Shown: positions 15,700 through 23,910 of the stretch, piece by piece
How the letters are laid out: each line of letters begins with the position of its first letter
How positions within the stretch are numbered: the first letter of the stretch is position 1
From: Streptomyces venezuelae
GTDB taxonomy: Bacteria > Actinomycetota > Actinomycetes > Streptomycetales > Streptomycetaceae
Assembly: GCF_008642375.1 (NCBI RefSeq)
Contig: NZ_CP029194.1
Coordinates: forward strand, 3,968,001-4,032,000
DNA: 64,000 nt
Direction of reading: 5' to 3'
The notes under the pieces: model-generated
What the model was told of the DNA's origin: nothing
Database searches by the model: none
What the model saw: only the letters and a program-made list of their open reading frames with translations
Translations under genes and position numbers: made by a program

Positions 15700-17100
15700 C
15701 TAACGGTTGCCCAGCGTCCAGCGGGGGCCGTCGGGGCTGTCCTCGATCGCGAGACCGGAGTGGCTCAGCTGGTCGCGGATCGCGTCCGCGGTCGCCCAGT
15801 CCTTCCGCTCGCGGGCCGACTCGCGCTGCTGGAGCACGAGCCGTACGAGGGTGTCGACGACGCCGTGGAGCTCCTCGCCGCCACCGGACTCCTCGGCCCA
15901 CTGCGGGTCGAGCGGGTCCAGGCCGAGGACGCCGAGCATGGCGCGGACCTCGGCGAGGCGGGCGATGGCCTCGTCCTTGTCGTCCGCGGCGAGGGCGCTG
16001 TTGCCCTGGCGGACGGTGGTGTGGATGATCGCGAGCGCGTGCGGCACGCCCAGGTCGTCGTCCATGGCCTCGGCGAAGGCCGGCGGCACCTCGGCGGCGG
16101 GGGCGACGGTCGTCCCGGCCTTCTCGGTGGCGCGCTGGACGAAGCCCTCGATACGGGCGAACGCCGACTCGGCCTCGCGCAGGGACTCCTCGCTGTACTC
16201 GATCATCGAGCGGTAGTGCGGGGTGCCCAGGTAGTAGCGGAGGACGATGGGACGCCAGTTCTTGACCATCTCCGACACCAGCACGCTGTTGCCGAGCGAC
16301 TTCGACATCTTCTCGCCGGCCATGGTGACCCAGGCGTTGTGCACCCAGTACTTCGCGAAGTCGTCGCCGTAGGCCTTGGCCTGGGCGATCTCGTTCTCGT
16401 GGTGCGGGAAGATCAGGTCGAGGCCGCCGCCGTGGATGTCGAAGGCGGAGCCCAGGTACTTGTGGGCCATGGCCGAGCACTCCAGGTGCCAGCCGGGGCG
16501 GCCGCGGCCCCACGGCGTCTCCCAGTCGGGCTCGCCCGGCTTGGTCGCCTTCCACATCGCGAAGTCTCGCGGGTCGCGCTTGCCGGTGATGCCGTCCTCG
16601 GCGGGCTGCCGCAGGTCGTCGATGTCCTGGTTGGACAGCTCCAGGTAGCCCGGGAAGGAGCGCACGTCGAAGTAGACGCTGCCGTCGGCCTCGTACGCGT
16701 GACCGCGCTCGATGAGGCCCCGCATCATCTCGATCATCTCGGGTACGTGCCCGGTGGCGCGGGGCTCGTAGGTGGGCGGCAGGCAACCGAGCGCGTCGTA
16801 ACCGGAGTTGAACGCACGCTCGTTCTCGTAGCCGATCGACCACCAGGGGCGGCCCTGGTCCGCACCCTTGGCGATGATCTTGTCGTCGATGTCGGTGACG
16901 TTCCGGATGAACGTGACGTCGTAGCCGCGGTAGGCGAACCAGCGGCGCATGATGTCGAAGTTCAGCCCCGACCGGATGTGGCCGATGTGCGGGGCGGCCT
17001 GCACGGTCGCGCCACAGAGGTAGATCGAGACGCAGCCCGGTGTGAGCGGGGTGAAGTCACGGATCTGCCGGGCGCTGGTGTCGTACAGGCGAATAGTCAC
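15700..17100 (-). CDS. cysS: cysteinyl-tRNA synthetase
   Basis: 466-aa class I aminoacyl-tRNA synthetase. HIGH is present as PHIGH near residue 39 and KMSKS near residue 270. The zinc ligands include C30 in YLCGATV, the Cys in HLECSAM and the His of FPHHENE. It charges tRNA-Cys and in actinobacteria also shares ancestry with MshC. The GTG at 17100 (VTIRLYDT) is the conserved start; an in-frame ATG 60 bp upstream lies in the hairpin region. Followed by rlmB. The upstream hairpin at 17127 separates it from ispF. Confidence 0.97.
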   Translation of the reverse strand: MTIRLYDTSARQIRDFTPLTPGCVSIYLCGATVQAAPHIGHIRSGLNFDIMRRWFAYRGYDVTFIRNVTDIDDKIIAKGADQGRPWWSIGYENERAFNSGYDALGCLPPTYEPRATGHVPEMIEMMRGLIERGHAYEADGSVYFDVRSFPGYLELSNQDIDDLRQPAEDGITGKRDPRDFAMWKATKPGEPDWETPWGRGRPGWHLECSAMAHKYLGSAFDIHGGGLDLIFPHHENEIAQAKAYGDDFAKYWVHNAWVTMAGEKMSKSLGNSVLVSEMVKNWRPIVLRYYLGTPHYRSMIEYSEESLREAESAFARIEGFVQRATEKAGTTVAPAAEVPPAFAEAMDDDLGVPHALAIIHTTVRQGNSALAADDKDEAIARLAEVRAMLGVLGLDPLDPQWAEESGGGEELHGVVDTLVRLVLQQRESARERKDWATADAIRDQLSHSGLAIEDSPDGPRWTLGNR

Positions 17101-17126
17101 CACTCCAGGGTAGTGGGCGTGTGGTA

Positions 17127-17160
17127 GTGCCCCGCGACCTGTCGACGATTCGCGGGGCAC
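17127..17160. terminator. hairpin between ispF and cysS
   Basis: Perfect 11-bp stem GTGCCCCGCGA / TCGCGGGGCAC (17127-17137, 17150-17160) downstream of ispF and just upstream of cysS on the minus strand. Acts as a terminator for ispDF or as part of the cysS leader. Confidence 0.65.
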
Positions 17161-17222
17161 GATTCTTTCCCGGATTCCCCCGGGTTCCCCCGGATTCGCC
17201 CGGGATCACCCCCCCCTGGGAC

Positions 17223-17741
17223 TCAGTGGTCCCGGCGCGTCACGGGGTAGACGAGGGCGGTCGCGAGGGCGGCCAGGCCCTCGGCGCGGCCCGTCAGACC
17301 GAGCCCGTCGGTGGTCGTGCCGGAGACGGAGACCGGCGCGCCGGCCGCCTCGCTCAGTGCCTTCTGGGCCTCGTCGCGGCGCTTGCCGACCTTGGGGCGG
17401 ACGCCGACGACCTGGACGGCGATGTTGCCGATCTCGTAGCCCTCGGCGCGGACGATCCGGGCGGCCTCGGCGAGGAGGGTGCCGCCGGAGGCGCCGGACC
17501 ACTCGGGGCGCGAGGTGCCGAAGTGGGCGCCGAGGTCGCCGATGCCGGCGGCGGAGAAGAGGGCGTCGCACGCGGCGTGGGCGGCGACGTCACCGTCGGA
17601 GTGCCCGGCGAGCCCGTACTCCTCGCCCTCCCAGAGCAGGCCCGCACACCAGAGTTCGCGGCCCTTCTCGAAGGCGTGGACGTCGGTGCCGATGCCGGTC
17701 CGGGGCAGTGCGGGGGTGTTCGGGGGGAGCTCAGAAGCCAT
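17223..17741 (-). CDS. ispF: 2-C-methyl-D-erythritol 2,4-cyclodiphosphate synthase
   Basis: 172-aa IspF. The metal site is visible as GTDVHAF (D20, H22) and GHSDGDVAAHA (about 46-56), and the C-terminal TTTDGLGLTGR matches the CDP-binding end of the family. It cyclises 4-diphosphocytidyl-methylerythritol 2-phosphate in the MEP pathway for isoprenoids. Usual length is about 160 aa, so only a short N-terminal extension is added. Its start overlaps the end of ispD by 11 bp, which couples two non-consecutive steps of the same pathway. Confidence 0.96.
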   Translation of the reverse strand: MASELPPNTPALPRTGIGTDVHAFEKGRELWCAGLLWEGEEYGLAGHSDGDVAAHAACDALFSAAGIGDLGAHFGTSRPEWSGASGGTLLAEAARIVRAEGYEIGNIAVQVVGVRPKVGKRRDEAQKALSEAAGAPVSVSGTTTDGLGLTGRAEGLAALATALVYPVTRRDH

Positions 17742-18480
17742 CGTTGGCCCTCCTGCGGGCGAGTACGGCCTCGGCGAGGACGAGGTCGAGGGGGCGGGTC
17801 ACCTTGAAGGCCTCTTCGTGGCCGGGCACGACGACGACGGGCGCGCCGAGCCGCTCGACCATGCCGGCGTCGTCGGTGGCGCCCTCGCCGGTGAGGGCGA
17901 TCGTGGCGTGGGCGTTGACCAGTGTGTCGTGGTCGAAGCCCTGCGGGGTCTGGACGGCGCGGAGGCGGGCGCGGACCGGCGTGGCGACGACCTGCTCGGG
18001 GTCGCCCGGCTTCTCGGCCGGCTCGACCTCCTTGACGGTGTCCGCGACGGGCAGCGCGGGGACGACGGCCACGGCCCCGTCCCGTACGGCCTCGATGACG
18101 GCGTCCACGGTGTCGACGGGGACCAGGGGGCGGGCCGCGTCGTGGACGAGGACGGTGGTGATGCCCTCCGGCAGCGCCTGGAGTCCGAGGTGGACGGACT
18201 CCTGGCGGGTGTCGCCGCCGGGGACGACGAGGTAGTCGGTCCGCTCGGGGAGGGCGTGGGCGTCGAGGAGGTGCTTGACCTCGGCGGCGCCGTCGGAAGG
18301 GGCGACCACGACGACGAGCGAGACCGCGCGGGAGGCGGCCATCGCGCGGACGGCGTGGATCAGCATGGGGGTGCCGTTCAGCGCGCGGAGCGCCTTGGGG
18401 GCGCCCGGGCCGAGGCGTACGCCCCGTCCGGCCGCCGGGATCACCACGGCGGTACGAGAAGGACGCGCTTCGTCTGACAT
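17731..18480 (-). CDS. ispD: 2-C-methyl-D-erythritol 4-phosphate cytidylyltransferase
   Basis: 249-aa IspD. The CTP-binding signature PAAGRGVRLGPGAPKAL is near residue 18, with VHDAARPLV around residue 115 and the C-terminal TDDAGMVE...VTRPLDLVLAE motifs. It makes CDP-methylerythritol in the MEP pathway. The ATG at 18480 is used; an in-frame start three codons upstream adds QP only. Overlaps ispF by 11 bp. In actinobacteria carD, ispD and ispF are neighbours; here carD lies 367 bp upstream on the same strand. Confidence 0.96.
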   Translation of the reverse strand: MSDEARPSRTAVVIPAAGRGVRLGPGAPKALRALNGTPMLIHAVRAMAASRAVSLVVVVAPSDGAAEVKHLLDAHALPERTDYLVVPGGDTRQESVHLGLQALPEGITTVLVHDAARPLVPVDTVDAVIEAVRDGAVAVVPALPVADTVKEVEPAEKPGDPEQVVATPVRARLRAVQTPQGFDHDTLVNAHATIALTGEGATDDAGMVERLGAPVVVVPGHEEAFKVTRPLDLVLAEAVLARRRANDGF

Positions 18481-18847
18481 CGGTTGCACTCCGGCAGGTT
18501 TGTTTCCGCGGCCGACATGGGTATGGCCTCACCGTGCCGGACGCGACGCCTTGACCGGGCCCTTTCCGTGACGACGGTCGAGGCGTCAGCGCGTGAGCAC
18601 AGGGGTTCGGACGTAACAGGGGGTGCGGGTTCTCTTCAGCGGTACGCAGGGGACGACGGCTTTTTCAGGGAGCGGTCGAGCCGGGTGCGTACGGCCGTGC
18701 GTACGCTCCGCATGCGTACGCGAACATGCCGCAGCGCCCGACGACAGCGCTGTGTGGTTCACAGCGCGCCAGCGGGCACCGCGGCATCGCTTCACTTGGA
18801 AGCACGCTCGGAGCGAATCACCCGGAGGCGATTCAGAGCGCGCTCAC
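18481..18847. other. carD-ispD intergenic region
   Basis: No gene is credible here. The stretch contains several CGTACG/GCGTACG boxes around 18685-18725 and a short hairpin-forming GCATGCGTACGCGAACATGC. It probably holds the carD terminator and an ispD promoter, but no consensus elements stand out. Confidence 0.5.
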
Positions 18848-19330
18848 TCAGGACGCGAGGACCTCGTCGAGGAGAGCCTCGGCCTTGTCCTCGTTCGTGT
18901 TCTCCGCGAGAGCCAGCTCGCTCACCAGGATCTGCCGAGCCTTGGCAAGCATCCGCTTCTCACCGGCGGACAGCCCGCGCTCGCGCTCCCGGCGCCACAG
19001 GTCGCGAACTACTTCGGCGACCTTGATGACATCGCCGGAGGCGAGCTTCTCGAGATTTGCCTTGTAGCGACGGGACCAGTTCGTCGGCTCTTCGGCGTAC
19101 GGCGCGCGCAGCACCTCGAAGACCCGGTCCAGCCCGTCCTGACCGACCACGTCGCGAACTCCGACGAACTCCGCATTGTCCGCCGGTACACGAACCGTCA
19201 GGTCGCCCTGCGCGACCTTGAGCACCAAGTAGGTCTTGTCCACGCCTTTGATCTGGCGAGTTTCGATGGCCTCGATCAGCGCGGCCCCGTGATGGGGATA
19301 GACCACGGTGTCGCCAACCTTGAACGTCAT
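18848..19330 (-). CDS. carD: CarD-family RNA polymerase-binding regulator
   Basis: 160-aa CarD/CdnL protein. Residues 1-55 are the RNA-polymerase interaction domain (MTFKVGDTVVYPHHGAALIE), which binds the beta subunit. The helical C-terminal domain carries the conserved Trp (RDLWRRERERGLSAGEKRML) that contacts the upstream edge of the -10 bubble. It stabilises open complexes, mainly at rRNA promoters, and is essential in mycobacteria. Length and sequence are nearly invariant among actinobacteria. Transcribed toward ispD-ispF from a 658-bp divergent intergenic region. Confidence 0.97.
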   Translation of the reverse strand: MTFKVGDTVVYPHHGAALIEAIETRQIKGVDKTYLVLKVAQGDLTVRVPADNAEFVGVRDVVGQDGLDRVFEVLRAPYAEEPTNWSRRYKANLEKLASGDVIKVAEVVRDLWRRERERGLSAGEKRMLAKARQILVSELALAENTNEDKAEALLDEVLAS

Positions 19331-19988
19331 GTGACAGGTACCCCTTCCGTGGCTATCCAGGGTAACACGGATACGGCTTCTTCTGAATGGCGTTTTCGCA
19401 GGTCAGAGCATATCTCGGGGCTTGACAACAGCATCACGAACGTGCTGCGGAGGGCTTCCGGAAGGCGGTATTCGCAGGTCGGAGCGGCTGTGCGGACGGA
19501 GAGAAACGCGCACGTTACACGCACCTGGAGCCCCTTCAGGGAGGGGCGATGTCCCGGTTTGTCGGGTTCAGAGTACCCATCTTCGCGTACTCCGTTCGAG
19601 GATCGACCACTCGTACGGATGCATGCCGGGGTGATTCCGGAATTGATCAGGTCGACGACGGTCCGTGATTTTCCGGAGCGGGCCGCCGGGAATGCGGGGC
19701 GACCGCCGAATTGATCAAGGCGGTTATGTGAACAACAGGTCAATGGGTCGCGATCCGGCCACGGAGGGTTGCTCACGGCGGCGGGCGGAGACCTCCCCGG
19801 ACGGCCCCTTGAGCGGCCCTCGGAGCCACCCCGGTGGAGTCGCCGCGAGTGCCGCGGGCCGGTTAGGGGCGGGTCGGGTGCGGGACGGAGAGTGCGGCTC
19901 GGTAACCTAAGCGCGCTGACACACCTTTAGCTGTTCCTTAGTCCTCAGTCCTCAAGCCTGTCCGTTCGTCCTAGGAGATGCCGCCGCC
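19331..19988. other. long divergent intergenic region, carD / lipoprotein
   Basis: 658 bp with no convincing gene. An open minus-strand frame (19327-19776) has no family and poor codon structure. The sequence AATTGATCA occurs twice (near 19638 and 19710), possible protein-binding sites. A TTGACA near 19423 lacks a matching -10. It presumably carries the carD promoter and the promoter of the lipoprotein gene; the AT-richer part around 19905-19945 is nearest the latter. Confidence 0.45.
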
Positions 19989-20615
19989 GTGAGCCGCAGC
20001 CTTCGACGCGGCGCCCTCGCCGCCACTGCCATCGTGTTCTCGATCGCCGCGCTGTCCGCCTGTGGTGCGGGCAACGACGCGCAGACGCTCGGCGTCAAGC
20101 CTGACAACGCGGCCGTCACCGTGGACGACGTCAAGATCCAGAACGCGCTCGTCATCACCCAGCCCCACCAAGGAGTGAAGGGCCCGGCCGTCGTCTCGGC
20201 GACCGTCTTCAACAACGGCCGCACGCCGCAGACCATCGACGCGATCACCCTGCCGGGTACGAGCGCGACGGTGAAGCTGACGGCCGCCGCCGGCGCCACC
20301 GGTCCGATCACCGTGCCGCCGCTCGGCTCCGTCGTGATCGGCGGCGAGGGCAACGCCACCGCCGTCATCGAGAACGGCACCGAGGCGACCCGGAACGGCG
20401 ACGCGCAGAAGGTCGTCTTCAAGCTGAGCAAGACCGGCCAGGTCGGCCTGGACGCCTTCGTCGTCCCGGCGACGAGCTACTTCAAGGACTACGGCCCGTC
20501 GATCGTCCCGGCTCCCCCGGGCTCCTCCCCGACCGCCTCGGCCCCCGCAGAGGGCGAGCACGGCGGCGAGCACGGCGCCGAGCCCTCGGGCGAGGCCACG
20601 ACCGCCGGTCACTGA
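19989..20615 (+). CDS. lipoprotein with PCu(A)C-like beta domain
   Basis: 208-aa protein with a lipobox LSACG (cysteine near residue 25) after a basic and hydrophobic leader, so it is a membrane-anchored lipoprotein. The domain at about 35-165 is an Ig-like beta sandwich rich in paired strands (VSATVFNNGRTPQTIDAITL, VPPLGSVVIGGEGNATAV), similar to DUF461/copper-chaperone-like proteins, but without a clear Met/His copper site. A Pro/Ser/Ala and His-Gly-Glu tail (HGGEHGAE) ends it and might bind metal. GTG start. Flanked by a strong terminator and the phoRP operon in the opposite orientation. Confidence 0.75.
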   Translation: MSRSLRRGALAATAIVFSIAALSACGAGNDAQTLGVKPDNAAVTVDDVKIQNALVITQPHQGVKGPAVVSATVFNNGRTPQTIDAITLPGTSATVKLTAAAGATGPITVPPLGSVVIGGEGNATAVIENGTEATRNGDAQKVVFKLSKTGQVGLDAFVVPATSYFKDYGPSIVPAPPGSSPTASAPAEGEHGGEHGAEPSGEATTAGH

Positions 20616-20633
20616 CCGCGCGGCAGGACATAC

Positions 20634-20670
20634 GTGAAGGGGCGCCCCCCGGTCGGGGGCGCCCCTTCAC
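20634..20670. terminator. bidirectional terminator
   Basis: Perfect 16-bp stem GTGAAGGGGCGCCCCC / GGGGGCGCCCCTTCAC (20634-20649, 20655-20670) with a 5-nt loop, lying between the lipoprotein gene and the convergent phoP. Confidence 0.9.
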
Positions 20671-20739
20671 GCGTACGGCTCACACGTACAGCGACTCGTG
20701 GAGCAGGCGTCCGGCCTCCATGGCCGGCCGAGGGTGTGT

Positions 20740-21420
20740 CTACGGCTCGAATTTGTAGCCCAGGCCTCGGACCGTCACCAGGTAGCGCGGGGCTCCCGGG
20801 TCCGGCTCGATCTTGGCGCGGAGGCGCTTCACGTGGACGTCGAGGGTCTTCGTGTCGCCGACGTAGTCCGCGCCCCACACCCGGTCGATGAGCTGCATAC
20901 GGGTCAGCACGCGGCCCGCGTTGCGCAGCAGCATCTCCAGGAGGTCGAACTCCTTCAGCGGCAGGTCGACCTTGCCGCCCGAGACCGTCACCACGTGGCG
21001 GTCGACGTCCATGCGGACCGGGCCGGCCTCCAGGGCCGCCGGGGTGACCTCCTCCGGCTCGCCGCGGCGGCGGAGCACCGCGCGGATGCGGGCGACCAGC
21101 TCCCGCGAGGAGAAGGGCTTCGTCACGTAGTCGTCGGCTCCTATTTCCAGGCCGACGACCTTGTCGATCTCGCTGTCCTTGGCGGTCACCATGATCACCG
21201 GGACGTTCGAGCGGCCGCGCAGCTGGCGGCACACCTCGGTACCGGGCAGCCCCGGAAGCATCAGGTCGAGGAGGACGAGGTCGGCTCCGTTGCGCTCGAA
21301 CTCGTCGAGGCCGTCGGGCCCGGTCGCCGCCACGGCGACCTCGAAGCCCTCCTTGCGGAGCATGTACGACAGGGCGTCGCTGAAGGATTCCTCATCCTCG
21401 ACGACGAGCACTCGGGTCAC
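20740..21420 (-). CDS. phoP: PhoP response regulator
   Basis: 226-aa OmpR-type regulator. The receiver (1-120) has the acidic pair VVEDEE, phosphoacceptor Asp in LVLLDLMLPG and Lys in YVTKPF. The winged helix follows (about 130-226) with the recognition helix region DTKTLDVHVKRLRAKIE. In Streptomyces PhoP activates phosphate scavenging genes and represses antibiotic pathways when phosphate is low. GTG at 21420 overlaps the phoR stop (GTGA), so the two are translationally coupled. PHO boxes lie upstream of phoR. Confidence 0.96.
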   Translation of the reverse strand: MTRVLVVEDEESFSDALSYMLRKEGFEVAVAATGPDGLDEFERNGADLVLLDLMLPGLPGTEVCRQLRGRSNVPVIMVTAKDSEIDKVVGLEIGADDYVTKPFSSRELVARIRAVLRRRGEPEEVTPAALEAGPVRMDVDRHVVTVSGGKVDLPLKEFDLLEMLLRNAGRVLTRMQLIDRVWGADYVGDTKTLDVHVKRLRAKIEPDPGAPRYLVTVRGLGYKFEP

Positions 21421-22646
21421 GGAAGGACCTCCGGGGAGGGAAGCGGTTCGGTCATGAGATCTGGGGTGGGAGAAGAGACGGGCCGGCGGTCCCGTGCGGA
21501 GCCCGCCTCGGGCAGCCGCAGGGTGAAGGTGGAGCCCTGACCCTCGGTGCTCCATACGGTGACCTCGCCGCCGTGCGAGGCGGCCACGTGCTTGACGATG
21601 GCGAGGCCGAGCCCCGTACCGCCGGTGGCACGGGAGCGGGCCGGGTCGACTCGGTAGAAGCGCTCGAAGACGCGCTCCTTGTCCTTGTCGGGGATGCCGA
21701 TGCCCTGGTCGGTGACGGCTATCTCGATCAGGTCGCCGCCGGGCGCGGCGATCTTGCGTGCCGCGATGCCGACGCGGGTGTGGGCCGGTGAGTAGTTGAC
21801 CGCGTTCTCGACGAGGTTGCCGAGGGCGGCGGCGAGCTGGCCGCGGCTCCCCCAGACGCGCAGGTCGGCGGCGCCGCCGGAGATCATGGCGATCTGCTTG
21901 GTGGAGGCGGTGTGCCGGGAGCGGTCGATCGCCTCGGCGACGAGTTCGTCCACGGACACCGGCTCGGAGTCCTCCAGCGGGTCGTCGTTCTGCACGCGGG
22001 AGAGGTCGATGAGCTCCTGTACGAGGTTGGTGAGGCGGGTCGCCTCGATCTGCATGCGGCCGGCGAAGCGGGTGACCGCCTCGGGGTCGTCCGAGGCGTC
22101 CATGACCGCCTCGGAGAGCAGGGAGAGCGCGCCCGTGGGCGTCTTGAGCTCATGGCTCACGTTGGCGACGAAGTCGCGCCGTACCGCCTCGATGCGCCGG
22201 GCCTCGGTGAGGTCCTCGACCAGGAGCAGCACGAGCCGCGAGCCCAGCGGGGCGACGCGGGCGGAGACGGCGAGGGCCTCGCCGCGTCCGGTGCCGCGCC
22301 GGGCCAGGTCCAGCTCGACCTGTCGTATCTCCCCGTCGCGGCGGGTGTCGCGGGCCATGTTGAGCATGGGTTCCACGGCCAGTTTGCCGCCCCGGACCAG
22401 GCCGAGGGCGTACGCCGCCGAGCTGGCCTTCACCACGGAGTCGCTGTCGTCGAGGACGACCGCGGACGAGCGCAGTACGGACAGCACGGTGTCGACGCCG
22501 GGCGGGAGCACGGCGTCGGTGTGCAGGGAGGTCCGGGTGGGTCGCGCCTGGTCGCGCTCGCTCCAGCGGAACGCCAGCATGGCGATCACGCCGGTGCACA
22601 CGCCGGCGATCGCTGCCAATGCGGCGACCGCCGCGTTCACGTCCAT
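21417..22646 (-). CDS. phoR: PhoR sensor histidine kinase
   Basis: 409-aa kinase. One N-terminal membrane helix (about 8-26), then a PAS-like region, the H-box FVANVSHELKTPTGALSLL with the phosphorylated His, and ATPase motifs N (NLVENAVNYS), G1 (DQGIGIP), F (ERVFERFYRVD) and G2 (GGTGLGLAIVKHV). It senses phosphate shortage, through PhoU and Pst in the family, and phosphorylates PhoP. ATG at 22646 begins the conserved MDVNAAVAAL; a GTG ten codons upstream is also open and neither has a good ribosome site. Divergent from phoU across two PHO-box blocks. Confidence 0.94.
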   Translation of the reverse strand: MDVNAAVAALAAIAGVCTGVIAMLAFRWSERDQARPTRTSLHTDAVLPPGVDTVLSVLRSSAVVLDDSDSVVKASSAAYALGLVRGGKLAVEPMLNMARDTRRDGEIRQVELDLARRGTGRGEALAVSARVAPLGSRLVLLLVEDLTEARRIEAVRRDFVANVSHELKTPTGALSLLSEAVMDASDDPEAVTRFAGRMQIEATRLTNLVQELIDLSRVQNDDPLEDSEPVSVDELVAEAIDRSRHTASTKQIAMISGGAADLRVWGSRGQLAAALGNLVENAVNYSPAHTRVGIAARKIAAPGGDLIEIAVTDQGIGIPDKDKERVFERFYRVDPARSRATGGTGLGLAIVKHVAASHGGEVTVWSTEGQGSTFTLRLPEAGSARDRRPVSSPTPDLMTEPLPSPEVLP

Positions 22647-22720
22647 GCCCTCCAGGTTATGCGGGGCGAAGGACACTCTCCCAGCCGTCCGAGTGGCTCC
22701 TCGAACAGTCGTCGCTCAGA

Positions 22721-22753
22721 GTTCACCGTGGAGACGGGGTTGGTTCATTTGCT
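22721..22753. promoter_or_regulatory. PHO box block 1
   Basis: Direct-repeat units of 11 bp: GTTCACCGTGG (22721-22731), a degenerate unit (22732-22742) and GTTCATTTGCT (22743-22753). This fits the Streptomyces PhoP site of GTTCACC-type 11-bp repeats and lies in the phoR/phoU divergent region. Confidence 0.75.
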
Positions 22754-22784
22754 GCGACGGCGGCAGTGGCGCGTGTCGCCCAGA

Positions 22785-22817
22785 GTTCACCTGGAGGAAA
22801 GTGGTGATTCACGCGAG
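22785..22817. promoter_or_regulatory. PHO box block 2
   Basis: GTTCACCTGGA (22785-22795), degenerate unit (22796-22806) and ATTCACGCGAG (22807-22817), with the same 11-bp spacing as block 1 and 64 bp from it. Probably used by PhoP to control phoU and to autoregulate phoRP. Confidence 0.75.
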
Positions 22818-22911
22818 GGGGTGGAACCGGACGCGTAGAGAGCCGAACGTGGGAGCGTGGGGGTCCGAAGCCCCACCCGGACCCCGGAGCTTTGCGTAGA
22901 GAGGGACATCC

Positions 22912-23592
22912 ATGCGGGACGCGTACCACGAGGAACTGGATTCGATCGGCGAGAGCCTGGTCGAGATGGCTCGACTCGTCGGATCGGCGATCGGGCGCGC
23001 CACGACGGCGATGCTCGACGCGGACCTGAAGCTCGCGGAGAGCGTGATCGCGGCGGACCAGAAGGTCGACGACCTCCAGCACGACCTGGAGGCCCGGGCG
23101 ATAGCGCTGCTCGCCCGGCAGCAGCCGGTGGCGACGGACCTGCGGATCGTGGTGACCTCGCTGCGGATGAGCGCGGACCTGGAGCGCTCGGGCGACCTGG
23201 CGCAGCACGTGGCGAAGCTGGCACGGCTGCGGTTCCCGGACACGGCGGTGCCGCGGGACCTGCACGCGACCATCCTGGAGATGGGGCAGCTGGCGCAGCG
23301 CCTGATGGCGAAGGCGGCGGAGGTCATCATCACGAAGGACGTCGACCTGGCGCTCCAGCTGGAGCAGGACGACGACGAGATGGACCTGCTGCACCGGACG
23401 CTCTTCCAGCACCTGATGGACGACCGCTGGAGGCACGGCATCGAGACGGCCGTGGACGTGACGCTGCTCGGCCGGTACTACGAGCGGTTCGCGGACCACG
23501 CGGTGTCGGTGGCCAAGCGCGTCGTGTACCTGGTGACGGGTGAGCACGCGGACGAGCTGCAGGCGGCGGACGCGCCGGTGGAGGGCGCGTAG
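22912..23592 (+). CDS. phoU: PhoU phosphate signalling regulator
   Basis: 226-aa protein of two PhoU helical-bundle domains (about 10-100 and 115-205). Each has a metal-cluster motif: EARAIALLARQQPVATDLR region with ERSGDLAQH, and later YYERFADHAVSVAK. It links the Pst phosphate importer to PhoR and keeps PhoR off when phosphate is enough. ATG follows AGAGGGACATC. Its upstream region has two blocks of PHO boxes, matching PhoP-dependent expression known from S. coelicolor. The C-terminal 20 residues are variable. Confidence 0.96.
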   Translation: MRDAYHEELDSIGESLVEMARLVGSAIGRATTAMLDADLKLAESVIAADQKVDDLQHDLEARAIALLARQQPVATDLRIVVTSLRMSADLERSGDLAQHVAKLARLRFPDTAVPRDLHATILEMGQLAQRLMAKAAEVIITKDVDLALQLEQDDDEMDLLHRTLFQHLMDDRWRHGIETAVDVTLLGRYYERFADHAVSVAKRVVYLVTGEHADELQAADAPVEGA

Positions 23593-23692
23593 GCCTGTCG
23601 GGCGGCGCGGGCGCCTGTGCGCCGTTGATGCGCCGGTCCGAGTGGGCATGCAATGGGGGGAGGCGACGCGCGCCTCGAAAGGGAGGGACCCC

Positions 23693-23845
23693 ATGGCCGA
23701 ATCCCCTGTGACGACCGATTCCCCGCAGGAGGCTCCGCGTGGGACGGAGTTCCTGCCCGTCCTCGGCGCCTGCGGCTGCGGCTCGGGCTGCGGCTGCGGC
23801 TGCCAGTCGGGCTCGCCGTGCCAGTGCGGGGGCTGCTCGGGCTGA
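23693..23845 (+). CDS. 50-aa Cys-rich protein (metallothionein-like)
   Basis: Short gene with GGGAGGG at ideal spacing before the ATG. The first 25 residues are polar (Glu/Thr/Pro); the last 25 contain eight cysteines, almost all as C-G-C, C-x-C or C-x2-C (CGCGSGCGCGCQSG, then CQCGGC). This density suggests metal binding in a metallothionein-like way, or an oxidised, modified peptide. No maturation enzyme gene is nearby, so a ribosomal natural product is less likely. It lies 100 bp after phoU and ends at a terminator (23853-23888). Confidence 0.72.
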   Translation: MAESPVTTDSPQEAPRGTEFLPVLGACGCGSGCGCGCQSGSPCQCGGCSG

Positions 23846-23852
23846 CCGGAGC

Positions 23853-23888
23853 GGTGAGGGGCCGGGGCCTGTGCCCCGCCCCCTCACC
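23853..23888. terminator. terminator between Cys-rich gene and GNAT gene
   Basis: Stem GGTGAGGGG / CCCCTCACC (23853-23861, 23880-23888) with an inner CCGGGG/CCCCGC pairing; lies between convergent genes. Confidence 0.8.
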
Positions 23889-23910
23889 GTCCCGTGCACA
23901 GGTGCCGGGC

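Noticed and set aside
19421..19445. TTGACA promoter on the plus strand
   Set aside because: No acceptable -10 at 16-19 bp; too far from the next gene.
19327..19776. 149-codon minus-strand frame upstream of carD
   Set aside because: No domain, mixed composition, and it occupies the promoter region; judged chance.
23693..23845. Ribosomally made, modified peptide precursor
   Set aside because: No modifying enzyme or transporter gene nearby; metal binding is the simpler reading of the Cys pattern.
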